DNA from: Oasisia sp. SBJ-2009
Lineage: Eukaryota > Annelida > Polychaeta > Sabellida > Siboglinidae
Direction: 5' to 3'
Assembly (NCBI GenBank): GCA_964017155.1
Contig: OZ024857.1
Span: forward strand, 6,427,119-6,491,118
DNA: 64,000 bases
Below are positions 44,761-56,905 of the stretch, in pieces. The first letter of the stretch is position 1; the number at the start of each line of letters is the position of its first letter. Under the pieces are notes generated by a model. The model had not been told where the DNA came from, ran no database searches, and saw nothing but the letters and a program-made list of their open reading frames with translations. A program made the position numbers and the translations under genes.

Positions 44761-45217
44761 CCGTGTGCGATTTTATCGGCTGACGTTAAAAGAAAGCGAT
44801 GTGCTAGGTTAGCGAAGAGCTGGTACTGACGTAGCGCACGAGAATATCTCCACTTGAAGCTTGCCAAAAGCACCACCCCACCGACGGCCCATGACATCCG
44901 AAGACGGTGGACAGGAGTGCTTGTGAAGATTGTTCACGACAGAACGTCGGCTTCACGAAACACTTTCAAATTTACTCTCCACCGAGGCTCGCCAAGGAGG
45001 ATATTCAAACGGACAAGGAAGAACAGAAGATTAATTTTGGGCATAACGCGTGCCAATTCAAAATGCACATGCCTCCTAATAAGCCCACTGGATGCGTCAA
45101 TCATTCTCATGCGCCAGGGGTCGCTGCGGCTGATTACGTCAGCACCAGCACTTTTCTACCCTTGGCACATCACTTTCAATTTTTTTTCTTCTAACGTCAG
45201 CCACTAATATCACCCAC
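44761..45217. mobile_element. Long-TIR fold-back element
   Basis: The left arm, from 44761 to about 44850, carries cggctgacgttaaaagaaa, gatgtgctagg, gagctggtactgacgta and gcgcacgagaat in order. The right arm, about 45095-45217, carries the reverse complements in mirror order (ttctcatgcgc, gattacgtcagcaccagcac, cttggcacatc, tttcttctaacgtcagcc). About 20 extra bases in the right arm break the symmetry. No transposase frame inside. Confidence 0.65.
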
Positions 45218-45221
45218 GCTG

Positions 45222-45535
45222 AGTGTGGTCGGCCTCCGATTATGTGATAACATGTGCCATACACTCGTTTCTCGTGTTACTTACACTGTTTCGGGCGTAG
45301 AAACAAATATTCGAATGCACAAAACCGTTCAGCTGCTCGTGCGATTAGGAGGGTAGGTCGTTATACTGGCATTCCCAGAAATTGCGTACCTTGGTATTAG
45401 CGCTGTTCTCACGGGTGAAACGTCACGATTGGCAATGTCAACAAACGCGACTAAATCAAGCACTTTTCGCAGGGGATTTGCCAAGGCTAGTTTGCATGGC
45501 AAACAGCCCTGGCTTGCGAGGATCAAGCCAATGTA
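45222..45535 (+). repeat. CpG-rich dispersed repeat, copy 1
   Basis: Shares with copies 2 and 3 an initial gtggtcggcctccg block, a middle attcgaatgcacaaaaccgt and gctgttctcacgggtga, and a 3' hairpin (ggctagtttgc...gcaaacagcc) followed by ttgcgaggat. No protein frame is conserved across copies. Confidence 0.7.
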
Positions 45536-45799
45536 TGGCACCCAAGATAACCATAGGCCTACACCACTACATATGAACCGGTACAAACAGTTTAGCGGGT
45601 TCGGGCAACGAAGAGCAACCTTCGTCGTTAACCCACTAACCAGCTCTTAGGAATGCTTGGTGGTCAAACACGCTGACCAGGTTAGGACTACTCATTTGAA
45701 GGAGATTATTGCCCGCCAGATCTTGTTCTTACACACAAGATAACTTGTTTTATTTAAAAACACTTTTCTTGATTCACTTTTGTAATTATTAACAGTTAC

Positions 45800-46014
45800 T
45801 GTGAACAGTGGCTCCGCGCGACGGACCGTGCGTCGGAACAACGGAAGTGACGTCACGTTTTGTCGCTTAGCGCCATTTACGCCCTCTTCTAATGTGCAAA
45901 GCCAAAGGAACTCTTTCTGGATTAACCCGGACTACAACTGAACGGCGCAACGGGCAGAAAGCAGCTAAGGTGCGGTGAACGACCTACGCTACCATCCGGG
46001 ATGTAAGTAAATAC
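45800..46014 (+). promoter_or_regulatory. Candidate promoter and non-coding first exon
   Basis: A perfect cAMP-response element TGACGTCA at 45848-45855 overlaps an ETS-like cggaagtga. About 150 bp downstream is a strong donor-like GGGAT|GTAAGTAAA. The stretch is CpG-rich against its AT-rich surroundings. No downstream plus-strand exon was found, so the gene it would start is unknown. Confidence 0.35.
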
Positions 46015-47132
46015 AATAGACGCGTTATTCAAGTGATATTTAATTAAGACTACCACAGTAGGTTGTAGTTCCTGTTAACGGAAGCTAGTATCATAGCCCT
46101 AGCCTAGGGAGGTCAGACCGATTTGCCGCCCCTTCTGACAACATGGGGAGACAGGGGTCCGGGTTTAGTCGCCGTAATTTATTATCACGCAACATACCAG
46201 TTCTTGTATATTTTTTCTTATGTTGTTATAATGTTAGTCTATGATTCTGCGCCGATAACTGATTTTTTGGCGGTGTTTAAAAGGTGTTAATGATTTTTTC
46301 CCTCTCGGTGTCGTATTTCGGTTTTCATTGTTTACGTCCGCGGCCATATTGGATGACGTCGACAGGCCTCTTCTTCAAAAATTGTTTGCGAGATTATGGT
46401 AATGAGTACGGCCATTTTGAAAAGTTGTAATTAAAGAAGAAAGATAAATGAACGTGATCGTATAAATATCATGATAATCCGTCGATAAAAAGTTGTAGTA
46501 ATTAGTCAGTTAAAATGGCCTATGTTTAACGATGTTTTGTGACTATTTATTTTGGTTGCTTCAACTTGCTTCTTACGCAGAAGTGTAAAGAATTGTGTGG
46601 ACGATAATATGATTACAGTGATGGCTTGCTAATTGATAGCGCATTTTGCCACAAAGTCCGTTTATGGAGCCCCTGTCTCAAAAGACATCGCCATTTTGCC
46701 TTATTCCCCGTGCGCGCGATGCATTGTGGTATGCAAAGCACTCTGATATCGACGTGATCGATAGCGGGTGTTTTTGATTAATACTATTATAAATAGTTAG
46801 CAAGTGTCTTATGCTTGCACATGTAACTGTTTAAACTAATTAAGTAGTGCCATGTTTAATGTAGCTAATTTACATTAGTTTGTTTATTGGTATTATTGTA
46901 TTATTTCCCATTTTTAGCATACTATTCATACTTTTGTGTGTTGGTTAGGCTACATTAAATATACAATTTTTTATTAAAATGGATAATTTATCATTAATGT
47001 TTATAAAATTATATTATACGTGACTTTTGTATGTCGTTACTGGGGTATTCTTTGATGACAGTTTTACATGAATTATTATTTAGTTTTGAGAATATATGTA
47101 ATTTGTACAACCTATTGTTGAAAAATTATGAT

Positions 47133-47205
<73 letters not shown>

Positions 47206-47924
47206 TGAAGTTAAAATAGGTATGTATTGCCCTTTATCATAGTTTACACAAAAATCAGTATAATAAAAAGATATCTTCTTGTGATTTAGGTATAAAATAA
47301 AATAGGAGAATATTCAAAAAAACAATAAAACAATTTTAAAATGAAATTGCAGTTTCATTAATATTTAATCTATGTAATTGAAGGCAGCACCATTTCATTT
47401 TAATTAATTACTATTATTAGAAGAACAAATGAAAGCAATTCTAAAGATTTATTGTCAAGATTAAATCTGTCAGAAAATTGGCGGAATTTTTTTTAATTTG
47501 AAATTTCATAAAATTGCAGTTTCCTTAATATTTCATCTACATACATGAAACAAGCACAGATACACTTCAATTAGTGATTATGACCAGGGGAAAATAGAAA
47601 AAATAAATGTGTGTGGTTTATAAGCAAAATTACACATTATTAGCAAACCGTCAGAAAATGTCATGAAATCTCTAACTTTAAACACCTGTAGTTTGCTTAA
47701 TATTTCACATAAATACATGAAACAACTACCGTTATACTTCTTATAGTAACTACTATCAAGGAACATTTTTTGTTTATTTTTTGTTTCGTAAGAAAAATTT
47801 GGTCCGACCACCCTACCCTAGGCCGTGCGCTCGGGCGTACATAGTACGTGCTTAGTGTGTCTATGGATTAAATTAGTGCAATGGTTCTAGTAAACCTATA
47901 TACCAATGGAAAATATCGGAGGAG
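46015..47924. other. Intergenic sequence
   Basis: No gene recognised. A TA microsatellite lies at about 47134-47203. Confidence 0.5.
47134..47203. repeat. (TA)n microsatellite
   Basis: Uninterrupted TA run. Confidence 0.98.
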
Positions 47925-48220
47925 TGTGGTCCGCCTCCGGTCATGTGATATAATTTTGGGTGATTTCAGTCACACGCTGCTGGTGTGACATGCAATGTTA
48001 GGATGCGATGGGGATATTAGATTGGGATTCTCACCAGTCGTGTATCCGTCTTCAAACTGGGGCTGGATTTTGCACAGTTCTCACGGCTGACGCAGTAGCG
48101 ACTGGCGAAGTAAATTTATATAATTTTTATAGTTCGAATCCGCTCACTTCCACGATTTGCGGAGATGATCAGCCAGGGGTACAGTAGCGCAGAGCTGCGA
48201 CCCCTGGCTTGCGAGGATGG
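47925..48220 (+). repeat. CpG-rich dispersed repeat, copy 2
   Basis: Starts agtgtggtccgcctccggtc, then gggtgatttcagtcacacgc, ccgtcttcaaactggggc and gttctcacggctga. It ends with a hairpin gccaggggt...acccctggc followed by ttgcgaggat. Confidence 0.75.
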
Positions 48221-49454
48221 TACAGTTTAGTCGTAGTCACTACGGTTTTATTGATACAATTTAAACTAGGGTTTACGCTTGTTTTCCTCTTTTAAAACGA
48301 ATTTGTCGCATTCGATTTATCTATCGGTGAATTTGCCCATCAACACACTCAACAAACTCCTCTCAGAATATATATGTAGTATATCCATGAGTGCATCGGA
48401 ACGATCACTCACCGGCAAAGAAGCGCCAGAAAATTTTACGAAATTGTGACGGTGTAACCATCGCACCCGATAGCGGCTTGGGGTTTGCGAGGTGCATTGT
48501 GGATGTACGAGAAGTGAAGTTTCTCGCAACGAGGAGGAGGGTTTCGTGTGAAAGTGCATTTCGGCACGTCCATGCTCAAGTCCAACGAGACGAAGGCGAA
48601 GACCTTTGCACCGATGACATCGTCATTCGGTCCGAAGACGCAGATGATGGTCACAGTTTTGAGCATTCCGCGCAACAACGCAAATTGCGAAAGTCGTTTT
48701 CCACATCGTGTTTCGTCAGAGCCTCAACGCCGACACAATGACAGCACCCTTACAGTGCAAGATGAACGTTGACTGTCATTGCCAACAATTAGCTATCATT
48801 GACGAGATGCCGAATCTGGGGGGGGGGGGGGGCGCGTCACGGTCTGTTAAGATACGCTTTACAAATGGTTGTTTTATGCACTTACAAGTATTTACAGATT
48901 TTATTCACACAATTTCCGACGTAGCTCAACGCAAGCAGACGAAGTGCTTACACTATCTGTTCCTCCTGTCATCGAAATATTTGTTTTGCTTACGTGTTGT
49001 CACCAGGGCTCACCTCTGCTTCTGACCAAGAAGTGCATTCATCTTATTTTTCTGCGGCGTAGACACATGCATTTCTATCGTGGACACTTGTCAAACGGAT
49101 AGGTTGCCTGAATGGAAGGGTCATCATCACCATCAGCGGTTCCTCCAACTGAAGGATGACGTCTGTGAGGGTTGTTCGTCCATGTGCCCATTTATATGTA
49201 TGATTTATTGATTTAGGACCCCGATTCGAAGGTGGGAGAGCGGAGTAGAAGGTGTTGATACGCCTCCCTGTCCTTTTACATGTGCCGCTTCTACGCTTCG
49301 TTAAAGTGGGCAGTCAATTTAAAATGCGGCAGTCAATTTAGAATTCGCCTCGTGCGCTACTGGAGGTTGAGGCTGACCACGCCAGTACCAGCCTACAGTA
49401 CCCATAGCAGGTGCCTTTGAAAAACTCCTGTTTTAATTGTTTTAATCGCTCACG
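48221..49454. other. Intergenic sequence
   Basis: Relatively GC- and CpG-rich. Overlapping open frames of 74-116 residues at 48391-48772 exist on both strands but match nothing I know. A run of 14 G lies near 48819. Confidence 0.4.
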
Positions 49455-49800
49455 TGGATTGTGATATGCTTCGGGTCATGTGATGTAATGTTGGGTGATT
49501 TCAGCCACTCGCTGCCCGTGTTACATGCAATGTTTGACAAGTGGAAGCAAATATTCGAATACAGAAAACCATTCGGCTGCTCGTGCGATTGAGCGAACAT
49601 TTCGTTCGTTCAACACGCATTCCCCAAAAAAGTTCATCCGTCTTCAAATTGGGGCAGGTAGATTCGCTGTTCTCACGGGTGAGGTAGTCGGACCGGAGAA
49701 GTCAATAAAGTTGTTAGACTCGACTAACTTCCGTACTTCACGTAGGGCATTTGCCAGGGGCAGTTTGCTCGGCAAAAAGCCATGGCTTTCGATGATGCAG
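49455..49800 (+). repeat. CpG-rich dispersed repeat, copy 3
   Basis: Contains cgggtcatgtgatgtaa, gggtgatttcagccactcgc, attcgaatacagaaaaccat, ccgtcttcaaattggggc, gctgttctcacgggtga and a 3' hairpin gccaggggcagtttgc...gcaaaaagccatggc. Confidence 0.75.
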
Positions 49801-50354
49801 TAGCCCAATGTATGCTGCGACGCGGTGTAGATATTTATATCTTCTTTATATGTGTACTGTTAACACGACATGTTCCTATACAATCATCCTTGTAATGTCC
49901 GTCCAGACCGCTGTGACCCGACCTTGCGACCACACACATCCAGACAGGTGTCCGAGTGCCATTTCGAAGCCTCTCACCATAATTATTCTCGGCATAGTCA
50001 CGCGAGTAGGTTTACAGTAACAGACAGCTCAAATACACTTGCACTAATGCCAGCTAAATGTCATTGCATTACTGTTGCATTTCGTGCCTTGGGTTCGATC
50101 TATTCCGTAAATATCAATCATTATAACAGTGGCCTACTGAAGGCCCTGGCGGTAAAGTTGGCTGGAAAGGGTTCACAATACACCAGGAACGCTACGAACA
50201 TGTCAGACAATGTATGTTTTGGAAATGAACATGAACGCCGTCGTTTTTCGCTATCTTGATTGGTTCCGAAAGGGAAGTCTGTCAATACTATTGTGTACGT
50301 GTGAGCATGTGTGTATGTGGAGGCGTGCGTACAAACGTATGACTTCATGTGTGA

Positions 50355-50692
50355 AAAAAAGGCAAGTAAAGGCAAGTTTTTATATAGCGCAGTATCCAGT
50401 CCTCAGGACCATTCAAAGCGCGTTACACTTTACTTCCCTGACAAACCTGTTCACTCAGACACCATCTCAGCTTCTCTGGGAAGCATCCAGCCATATGCTA
50501 CAATTAATGCGCGAAGGCTGCTCGTACACATATCCACCACTGTCTATAGTCAGGTACTCATTTATACAGCTGAGTGAACTGGAGCAATGTCGAGTGACAA
50601 AACTTGCCCAAGGTTTTAACACCGCAGCACAAGATTCGAACCCGGGTTCTCGTAATCGAGAGTCCGAGGATCTACCCCTGAGCCACTGCGCT
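50355..50692 (-). mobile_element. tRNA-derived SINE, fullest copy
   Basis: Read on the minus strand, it starts with a tRNA-like head: GCGCAGTGGCTCAGGGGTAG (box A) and, 44 nt later, GGGTTCGAATC (box B), the normal tRNA spacing. The body carries the blocks shared with the copies at 3545-3730 and 34420-34570. The other end is gcgctatataaaaa-like. It is the reference copy for this family in the window. Confidence 0.8.
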
Positions 50693-50983
50693 CTATGTGT
50701 GCGTTTTAGTAGCCTTAGCGTGTCTGCTATATTCAATCGGAATCTTTATTTACAGATACGTTTAATTAGTCATATTTATGTGCAGACCTACACAAGTGTG
50801 TCATGATTTTTCACTCCCACACACGTACAACTCAAGACTATGACATCGGCGTGTAGTTGTGATATCGGCATGTAGTTGTGATATCGGCGTGGGACCGCGC
50901 CATCACGGTTTACTCAAGCACCGCCACTATCTACCTATCAAGACACGTTAAGACCGAATCACACAAAATGAAGAAACATTTCA

Positions 50984-52257
50984 TTTATTCACAAATTAGA
51001 TTCGACCTAAATCGCAGATGAAATCAAACTGTAAAAGAAAACGAAAACACGCTATGGTTGTGGAAGTCAAATAATCAAACACACACACGTTCGACGGAAA
51101 ATAAACAAAGACAAAAACATAACAATGTGTACGTATACATTATGAAGACATGTCAAAATATGTAGCATGTATTTAAAATGAAATAGTATCACAGATCTCT
51201 TTCTAGACGAAACATTACGCCGTCGCTATCATTTCCTTCCTCGTCTTCATTCCCTTCTCGTTTCGCAACTACTGGTGCTAGTAGTATTTTCGACAATAAA
51301 TCAATATCCGAAATTGCACCTATACCATTTCTCAGTGTAAAACACCACAATGGATATTTCCGAAACACATCATATAAATCGAAAGCACAATACCACGTTT
51401 ATGTTGTCTAAGAACGAACAATTCTTGAACTTCGACTCGTCAAATTCAAACGCTGTCGAACTGACATTTGTCGAACGTTTAATAAGACCAAAGGACGCAA
51501 TATATGACGCGATATTTCAAGCTCGTACCACTTTCAATCCCAGCAATAATTGTTGAGACTGAATATCCATTAACACGAACAATTTGTGTCCGATTTTGTT
51601 CCGATTATGTCGCAGGCATTCTACACAGCGTTGCACGTTTCTGATCCCGACGAGTCCCGCATTTGTCCATTGTGCGGGACTCGCCGAAATAATACCCACC
51701 AGAGTCTCATGCATCGCGTACCGGTCCAACTGTACTACATAATCGGCCACAACTTGGCCCTCACTAGGGGTTTACATGAGCGATTTAGGTGCAAATGCGT
51801 CACATGACACAACGGTGTGGGGGCTCGCGTAAGACATGATCGGTTAAAGTCGGAACAAAACGTACATTGTGCAAATTCCTCGAACCAACAGCCTGTCCTA
51901 ATAAATATCCACGACTGTCATTTTCCACTCAACCAGTAACCCAACGCCAGCATAGGCCTAATGGCGTGTGGATCGGTAGAATTCTTCAAACACTATTCCA
52001 GCCCACGATGAACAACGTCGTTGGGTTACGTTCCTAGTCCGAAACTTTCAACAATTAGCCAACAGACGGAACCAACGCGAATGTCCTCATTCAATCACAC
52101 GCCTTGTTTCTGGGGAGTCGGTACCTCTTTCCGCATCTGAGCACCGTCAACAACGCCACAGTAGCGACTTCGAGGGTGGGTCACAAGAGCTCCCCAAACG
52201 CCTTTTCCTGTCGACTGAACGTCCGATAAATAACCACCAGCGTCCTCCGAAGCACCG
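50984..52257 (-). other. Probable 3' UTR of the WDR86-like gene
   Basis: Runs from the stop codon to an AATAAA on the minus strand at 50989-50984. Other AATAAA-like sites near 51100 and 51290 are possible. Short open frames of 68-77 residues on both strands are not recognisable. Extent is inferred. Confidence 0.4.
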
Positions 52258-52566
52258 CTAGCCTCGTCTGGTCTTCGCCACCTTGATATCGCCCGTGAAG
52301 TTGGCCATGTTCTCGTCAACAACCGTCTGTCCGTTCATATTCTCGTCGTCGTCAATCATAATCACAGTGCTCGGATTCTTCTTCTTCGCTGCGCCATTTT
52401 CACCCGGATGTACTTTGTTGGTCTTTTCCGTTGGCGTCTCCCGCGTTTTGGTGTCGTCTGCTTTCTTCTCGACGAGACCGAACGCCGTGTCGTTGTTGAT
52501 CCCGGTGATATCCCAGACCCGAAGCGTTGCATCATGGGAACCTGTGAACAGTTTTCCGTCGACGAC
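52258..52566 (-). CDS. WDR86-like: WDR86-like last exon with stop
   Basis: 309 bp, phase 0, acceptor TCGCATAG|GTCG. Encodes VVDGKLFTGSHDATLRVWDI followed by a lysine- and acid-rich tail ending VAKTRRG then TAG. The tail is longer than in the human protein and probably disordered. Confidence 0.85.
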   Translation of the reverse strand, partial: VVDGKLFTGSHDATLRVWDITGINNDTAFGLVEKKADDTKTRETPTEKTNKVHPGENGAAKKKNPSTVIMIDDDENMNGQTVVDENMANFTGDIKVAKTRRG

Positions 52567-54746
52567 CTATGCGAAGGAATATAGAAACATTATTGGGCAT
52601 GTCATCTTCTATAGTAGTTTTCTAATATTAATCGTTTAGGTTATATTTAGGAATTAACAAAAACCATTGCTGATTGAAAAAACTTGAAAGAAAGTTTGAA
52701 TAAAATGATGTCTACTCGTATCTTTGCATATAATGGAGAGCGATATAGCATAAATGTTGGTTGGGTTTCATTGATACACCATTTATTTAGTAAACATTTC
52801 GATGTTTTCATTTGAAACCATACACGATGCAAGTAAAAACAAACAAACATATGCAATTTATTTAAGAAGAGAGAAGGAAAATGAAAATGTCCTGGAAAAG
52901 TGTATTAAGAAACACACTACAATGTAGCAGCAAAACCAGCGAAAGTGCTAAAGAGAAAGAAGAATAATAAAAATAGTCACGTACTGATGTAGAAAGAGGT
53001 AGAATATGAGGTCAAAACAAACAAAGAGCTTAAAATGTCAAATCATGCTACTTAACACAGACTCCTTGAACGTATCGTCATACATACATTAGACTCATTT
53101 AATTATTTGAATATATTTATATTTTTTAAATAATAAAATCTTAGTATCGATAACCGTTTTGAAATTATGAAATAATATTATGGGATCACATAATTAAGGT
53201 AGATCCCTGTAGATATGTAGGCCTACATGTAATGAATTACGTTCGTTACACGAAATTGTTATTCATACTATGACATTTAAGTCATCGCAAAAGTAATTGA
53301 TTTGCCTTCTCTAACAGAAACTAGGCATTATTTTTAATTAGCACAGCAGTTATGCATTCACTGATTTTGTTTTATTACATTTTATCAATTTTTACGACTT
53401 TCGAGATAGCCGTCCTTATACAATTTTGCATCGTAAATGGGATGCACCAATGATAATTATATTATCGTCATGCTATAAGTAGTTCTACAGACGGAGGCTT
53501 AACTAATCCTCTTGTGACGTCATGCAATACAACAAGGAACATCCATTGATTTCAAGCGGGCACACAGGCAAGCAAGCAAGCAGACAAACACGCTCGTGTA
53601 ACGACGCTCGTCACCCTTAGAACGAGGCACGTTGCGGTGACGACAGACTACCTGCATGGTATTGATTGCGAACGTGTGGCCTGTAAATGTCCTCTTCACC
53701 GTGCCTGACTTGGCATCGTAGCAGTTCGCGTCGCCGTCGCCAGAGGACGTGAATACTTAAACAGAGTACGTGACATGGCCGCTGTGAGTCGCCACTGTTA
53801 CACTGGGTGAGTGGGGACAGACCACGATTGTCCCAACCGACACACTTACTTTCGCATAATGTCTTGTCACGTGCTAATTCCACGTCGACCGCAACTCACA
53901 GGAGAGAGGCGCTTTTCCGTGAAATCACGCGTAGCGGGCGTGCATTATTTATCACGGAGCACTGCCGAAATGCCAGTGAACTCAGGTGGGTGGAAATGCC
54001 ATGTCACGCCAGGCACACCTGAAGGGGTCGGGTGTTAACTGGATCGACACGTTTATGTATGTCGTGGGACAGACTGTGGCGGAAGGCGTGGAAAGGTCGG
54101 TTACAAAAACCGACATTTTCAGGACTACCGTTTAAGTCAACCAGACCAAACAAAACGTCGATGTTTTTTCAACAGCATTTTGCGTTACGCCAAAAGAGTA
54201 TATAAAGAAAATATTATTTGGAATAAATGCCCACTAGAATATGGTCTTATAGTTAACATTTCACATTGTGTGTTGCGATTTGCGCACTGTGGAGGGAGGC
54301 GTGAAGACATTAGCGATGTGGCTGGACGTAATCGTGGACTTGTTCCGAACTGAAGCCGGTGCATCGCTCTAAGCTGACACCAGCGACTGTGACGGGAACA
54401 ATCGATTGGCGGTGTTTGTACCCAAGGACGGGATATGGGGACTTCGCCAGGAGACATACGTTGATTTCCTGCCCCACTTTCTGGCTACAATGTAGGCGTT
54501 TAATTGTTGAAGTTAATGTGTCAATATGCTGGATTCCCACGCGTTGTTTGGAGGTTTTTGTTTGATGTAATTGCTTGGGCGAAAAAAGGAGGGGGAGAGA
54601 TAGAGGAGAGAGATAGAGATAGATAGAGAGCGAGAGAGAGAGAGCGAGAGGGAGAGAGAGAGGGAGACAGAGGAGAGAGGAAGATAGAAAGGAGAGAGGA
54701 GAGAGGGAGAGAGGGAGCTAGAGTAATAGAGAGACATATAGACTGA

Positions 54747-54788
<42 letters not shown>

Positions 54789-56847
54789 CAGACAGACAAA
54801 CAGACAAACAGACATACCGGCATAGGGTGGAGGACGGAAGGAGGGTGGGGGGGGGGGAAGAAAGGATGGAGCGGAGGGAGAGAGGGGAAAAGAGAGGAGA
54901 AAGAGGTAGTGAGAACAAGGCAGGGATTATGGAAGGGAGGAAACAGAAAGACGGGGAGCTCTAGAGAGGGAGAGCCTTGGTAACTATCATAGTACAATAA
55001 TACTATTCTAATTGAAATTAATGTTTCATTGACCTATGCATATCTGCACTAAGAAATATCTTTCGCTTGCGTAAAGGCCGATAATTACAACAATTATGTT
55101 TTGTAACCAAATACGTGTCCCCACTCCCCCTTGGGTACAGCCACCGCCAAATGAACGAGCCTGCGATGAATGAATACAACAGCATTACGACAGTGTTAAT
55201 ACAACGCGTGATCGTCACGACGGTGGTAATATAAGGCGTGACAGCAGTGAAATATACAACTTTCTGGAATACAATCACGATGTAGTACCATGACGACGAT
55301 TACTACAACAAAACACTTGAGTGCTGTAACAAAGGCAACAATGATGTACATGTAGTTACGATGCGCATCATGTCGAAGCATGGTGATATGGCAGTGTCAG
55401 GGGGATACTAGTGCTAACATTGGTTGAATTTGACAAAGGAAATACGATGCCCATGGTGCGTCATTACTTGTAAAAACGGTGTTGTGAAGTTTCCTGCTCT
55501 TGCGTCGTTTTTGGATGCTAATGAAAGAGACCGCCTACGATGTATGGCGATGTCGCGCTTACATATATCCGGGCGTTAAATTATATCCAGGTGACGTTTC
55601 TGCTCATGCGCAATAAATGTAAAATTACCAATGTGCAGCAAACACAAAGCATTTAGTATAACTACCACGGGCTATGCGCTAACTTTCCTGTGGTGATTAC
55701 AGCGAAGAGTTGCTTAAAATTTCGTTCGATAAATTAAAATATTACGTTTGTTTACATCACTGTCACGGATTATGCCGCACTGAAGTCACGTGCTTTGCGT
55801 TTGTTATCAAAACATGCCTCAAAAACCTGTTTGCCTCATGTTAATTTGAGAGAAATAACTGCCTAAATGTATATACGTCCTTTTGGTAATAGAGGCCGAT
55901 AAATATAAGACTAAATATGTACTTAATATGATATTCAGCGGGAAACGTTAACGTACCTAATTGTAGCTAATGACGACTGACATGCGCAGAAACGTCATGC
56001 GGATATTATCTAACGCCCGGAAAAATGTAAACGCCATAGCGAGACTGGAAATGAAAATGGTATGCATGTCATTTGCGTTCTCGTGGGCATACGAAATCTA
56101 ACATTTGCACATACTGATCAGGGCTTTGGCGTGTTATCACCGCTAGACCACGGTTCTATTACGTATCCATAGTGATACACTTTTTTTAAACGATTACATG
56201 ATTAATATTGCACATGATCAGACAATCCCGTTTTACTTATGCAACTGCAAACATCCGTGAAAATACTACACTGACGCCGCACAACAAGCGAGTACAATTC
56301 TTGTGCAGTTTGGGGCACCTAAACAGGGATATTGGTCAAAGGTGAGCATTTAAAAATCACATAACGCAAGATGTTGTGTTTAAGAAGAGAGAGAGGAGGG
56401 TTATTAATTTTAAAGTATCACATGTTAAACTAAAGAGAAATAAGGAATTGTGCGTTATGCAATCTTTAATAAGATCCCACCACAGTCAAAACGATGTCGA
56501 TGTAACTACATTACGTGTGTGCGCGCGTGTGCGTGTGTTGATATTATTACGTGGTGTATGTGTAATTCGTAAAATGTTATAATTATAATGCTATTCAACT
56601 TGACACGTGCGTCGAAATATATAACTGTTTTATTTGTCAAAATCAACCGACAATTGTATAACAGTTATTTTCATTGTTTAGCTGAAAGTCTGTTTACGGA
56701 AAATTATGAAACAGTCTGTATTATTATTTAATGTATATCAATTGTTTAAAATTAACATCCAAACAAAACAAGATTTTATGGTGACACTCCTTTTTTTTAA
56801 TATTCCAAAGAGTCTTGATAGTTTTATAAATGTTTGATAGTTTTATA

Positions 56848-56905
<58 letters not shown>

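Noticed and set aside
48391..48772. Overlapping 74-116 residue frames on both strands
   Set aside because: GC-rich stretch with few stops; no known protein similarity and no splice context.
50630..50692. Functional tRNA gene on the minus strand
   Set aside because: Boxes A and B are good, but the anticodon arm does not form a normal 5-bp stem with a 7-nt loop, and it is joined to a SINE body.
50210..50806. 198-residue plus-strand frame
   Set aside because: It runs through the antisense of a tRNA-derived SINE.
51517..51807. Frames of 77 and 73 residues on opposite strands
   Set aside because: Inside the likely 3' UTR of the WD40 gene; nothing recognisable.
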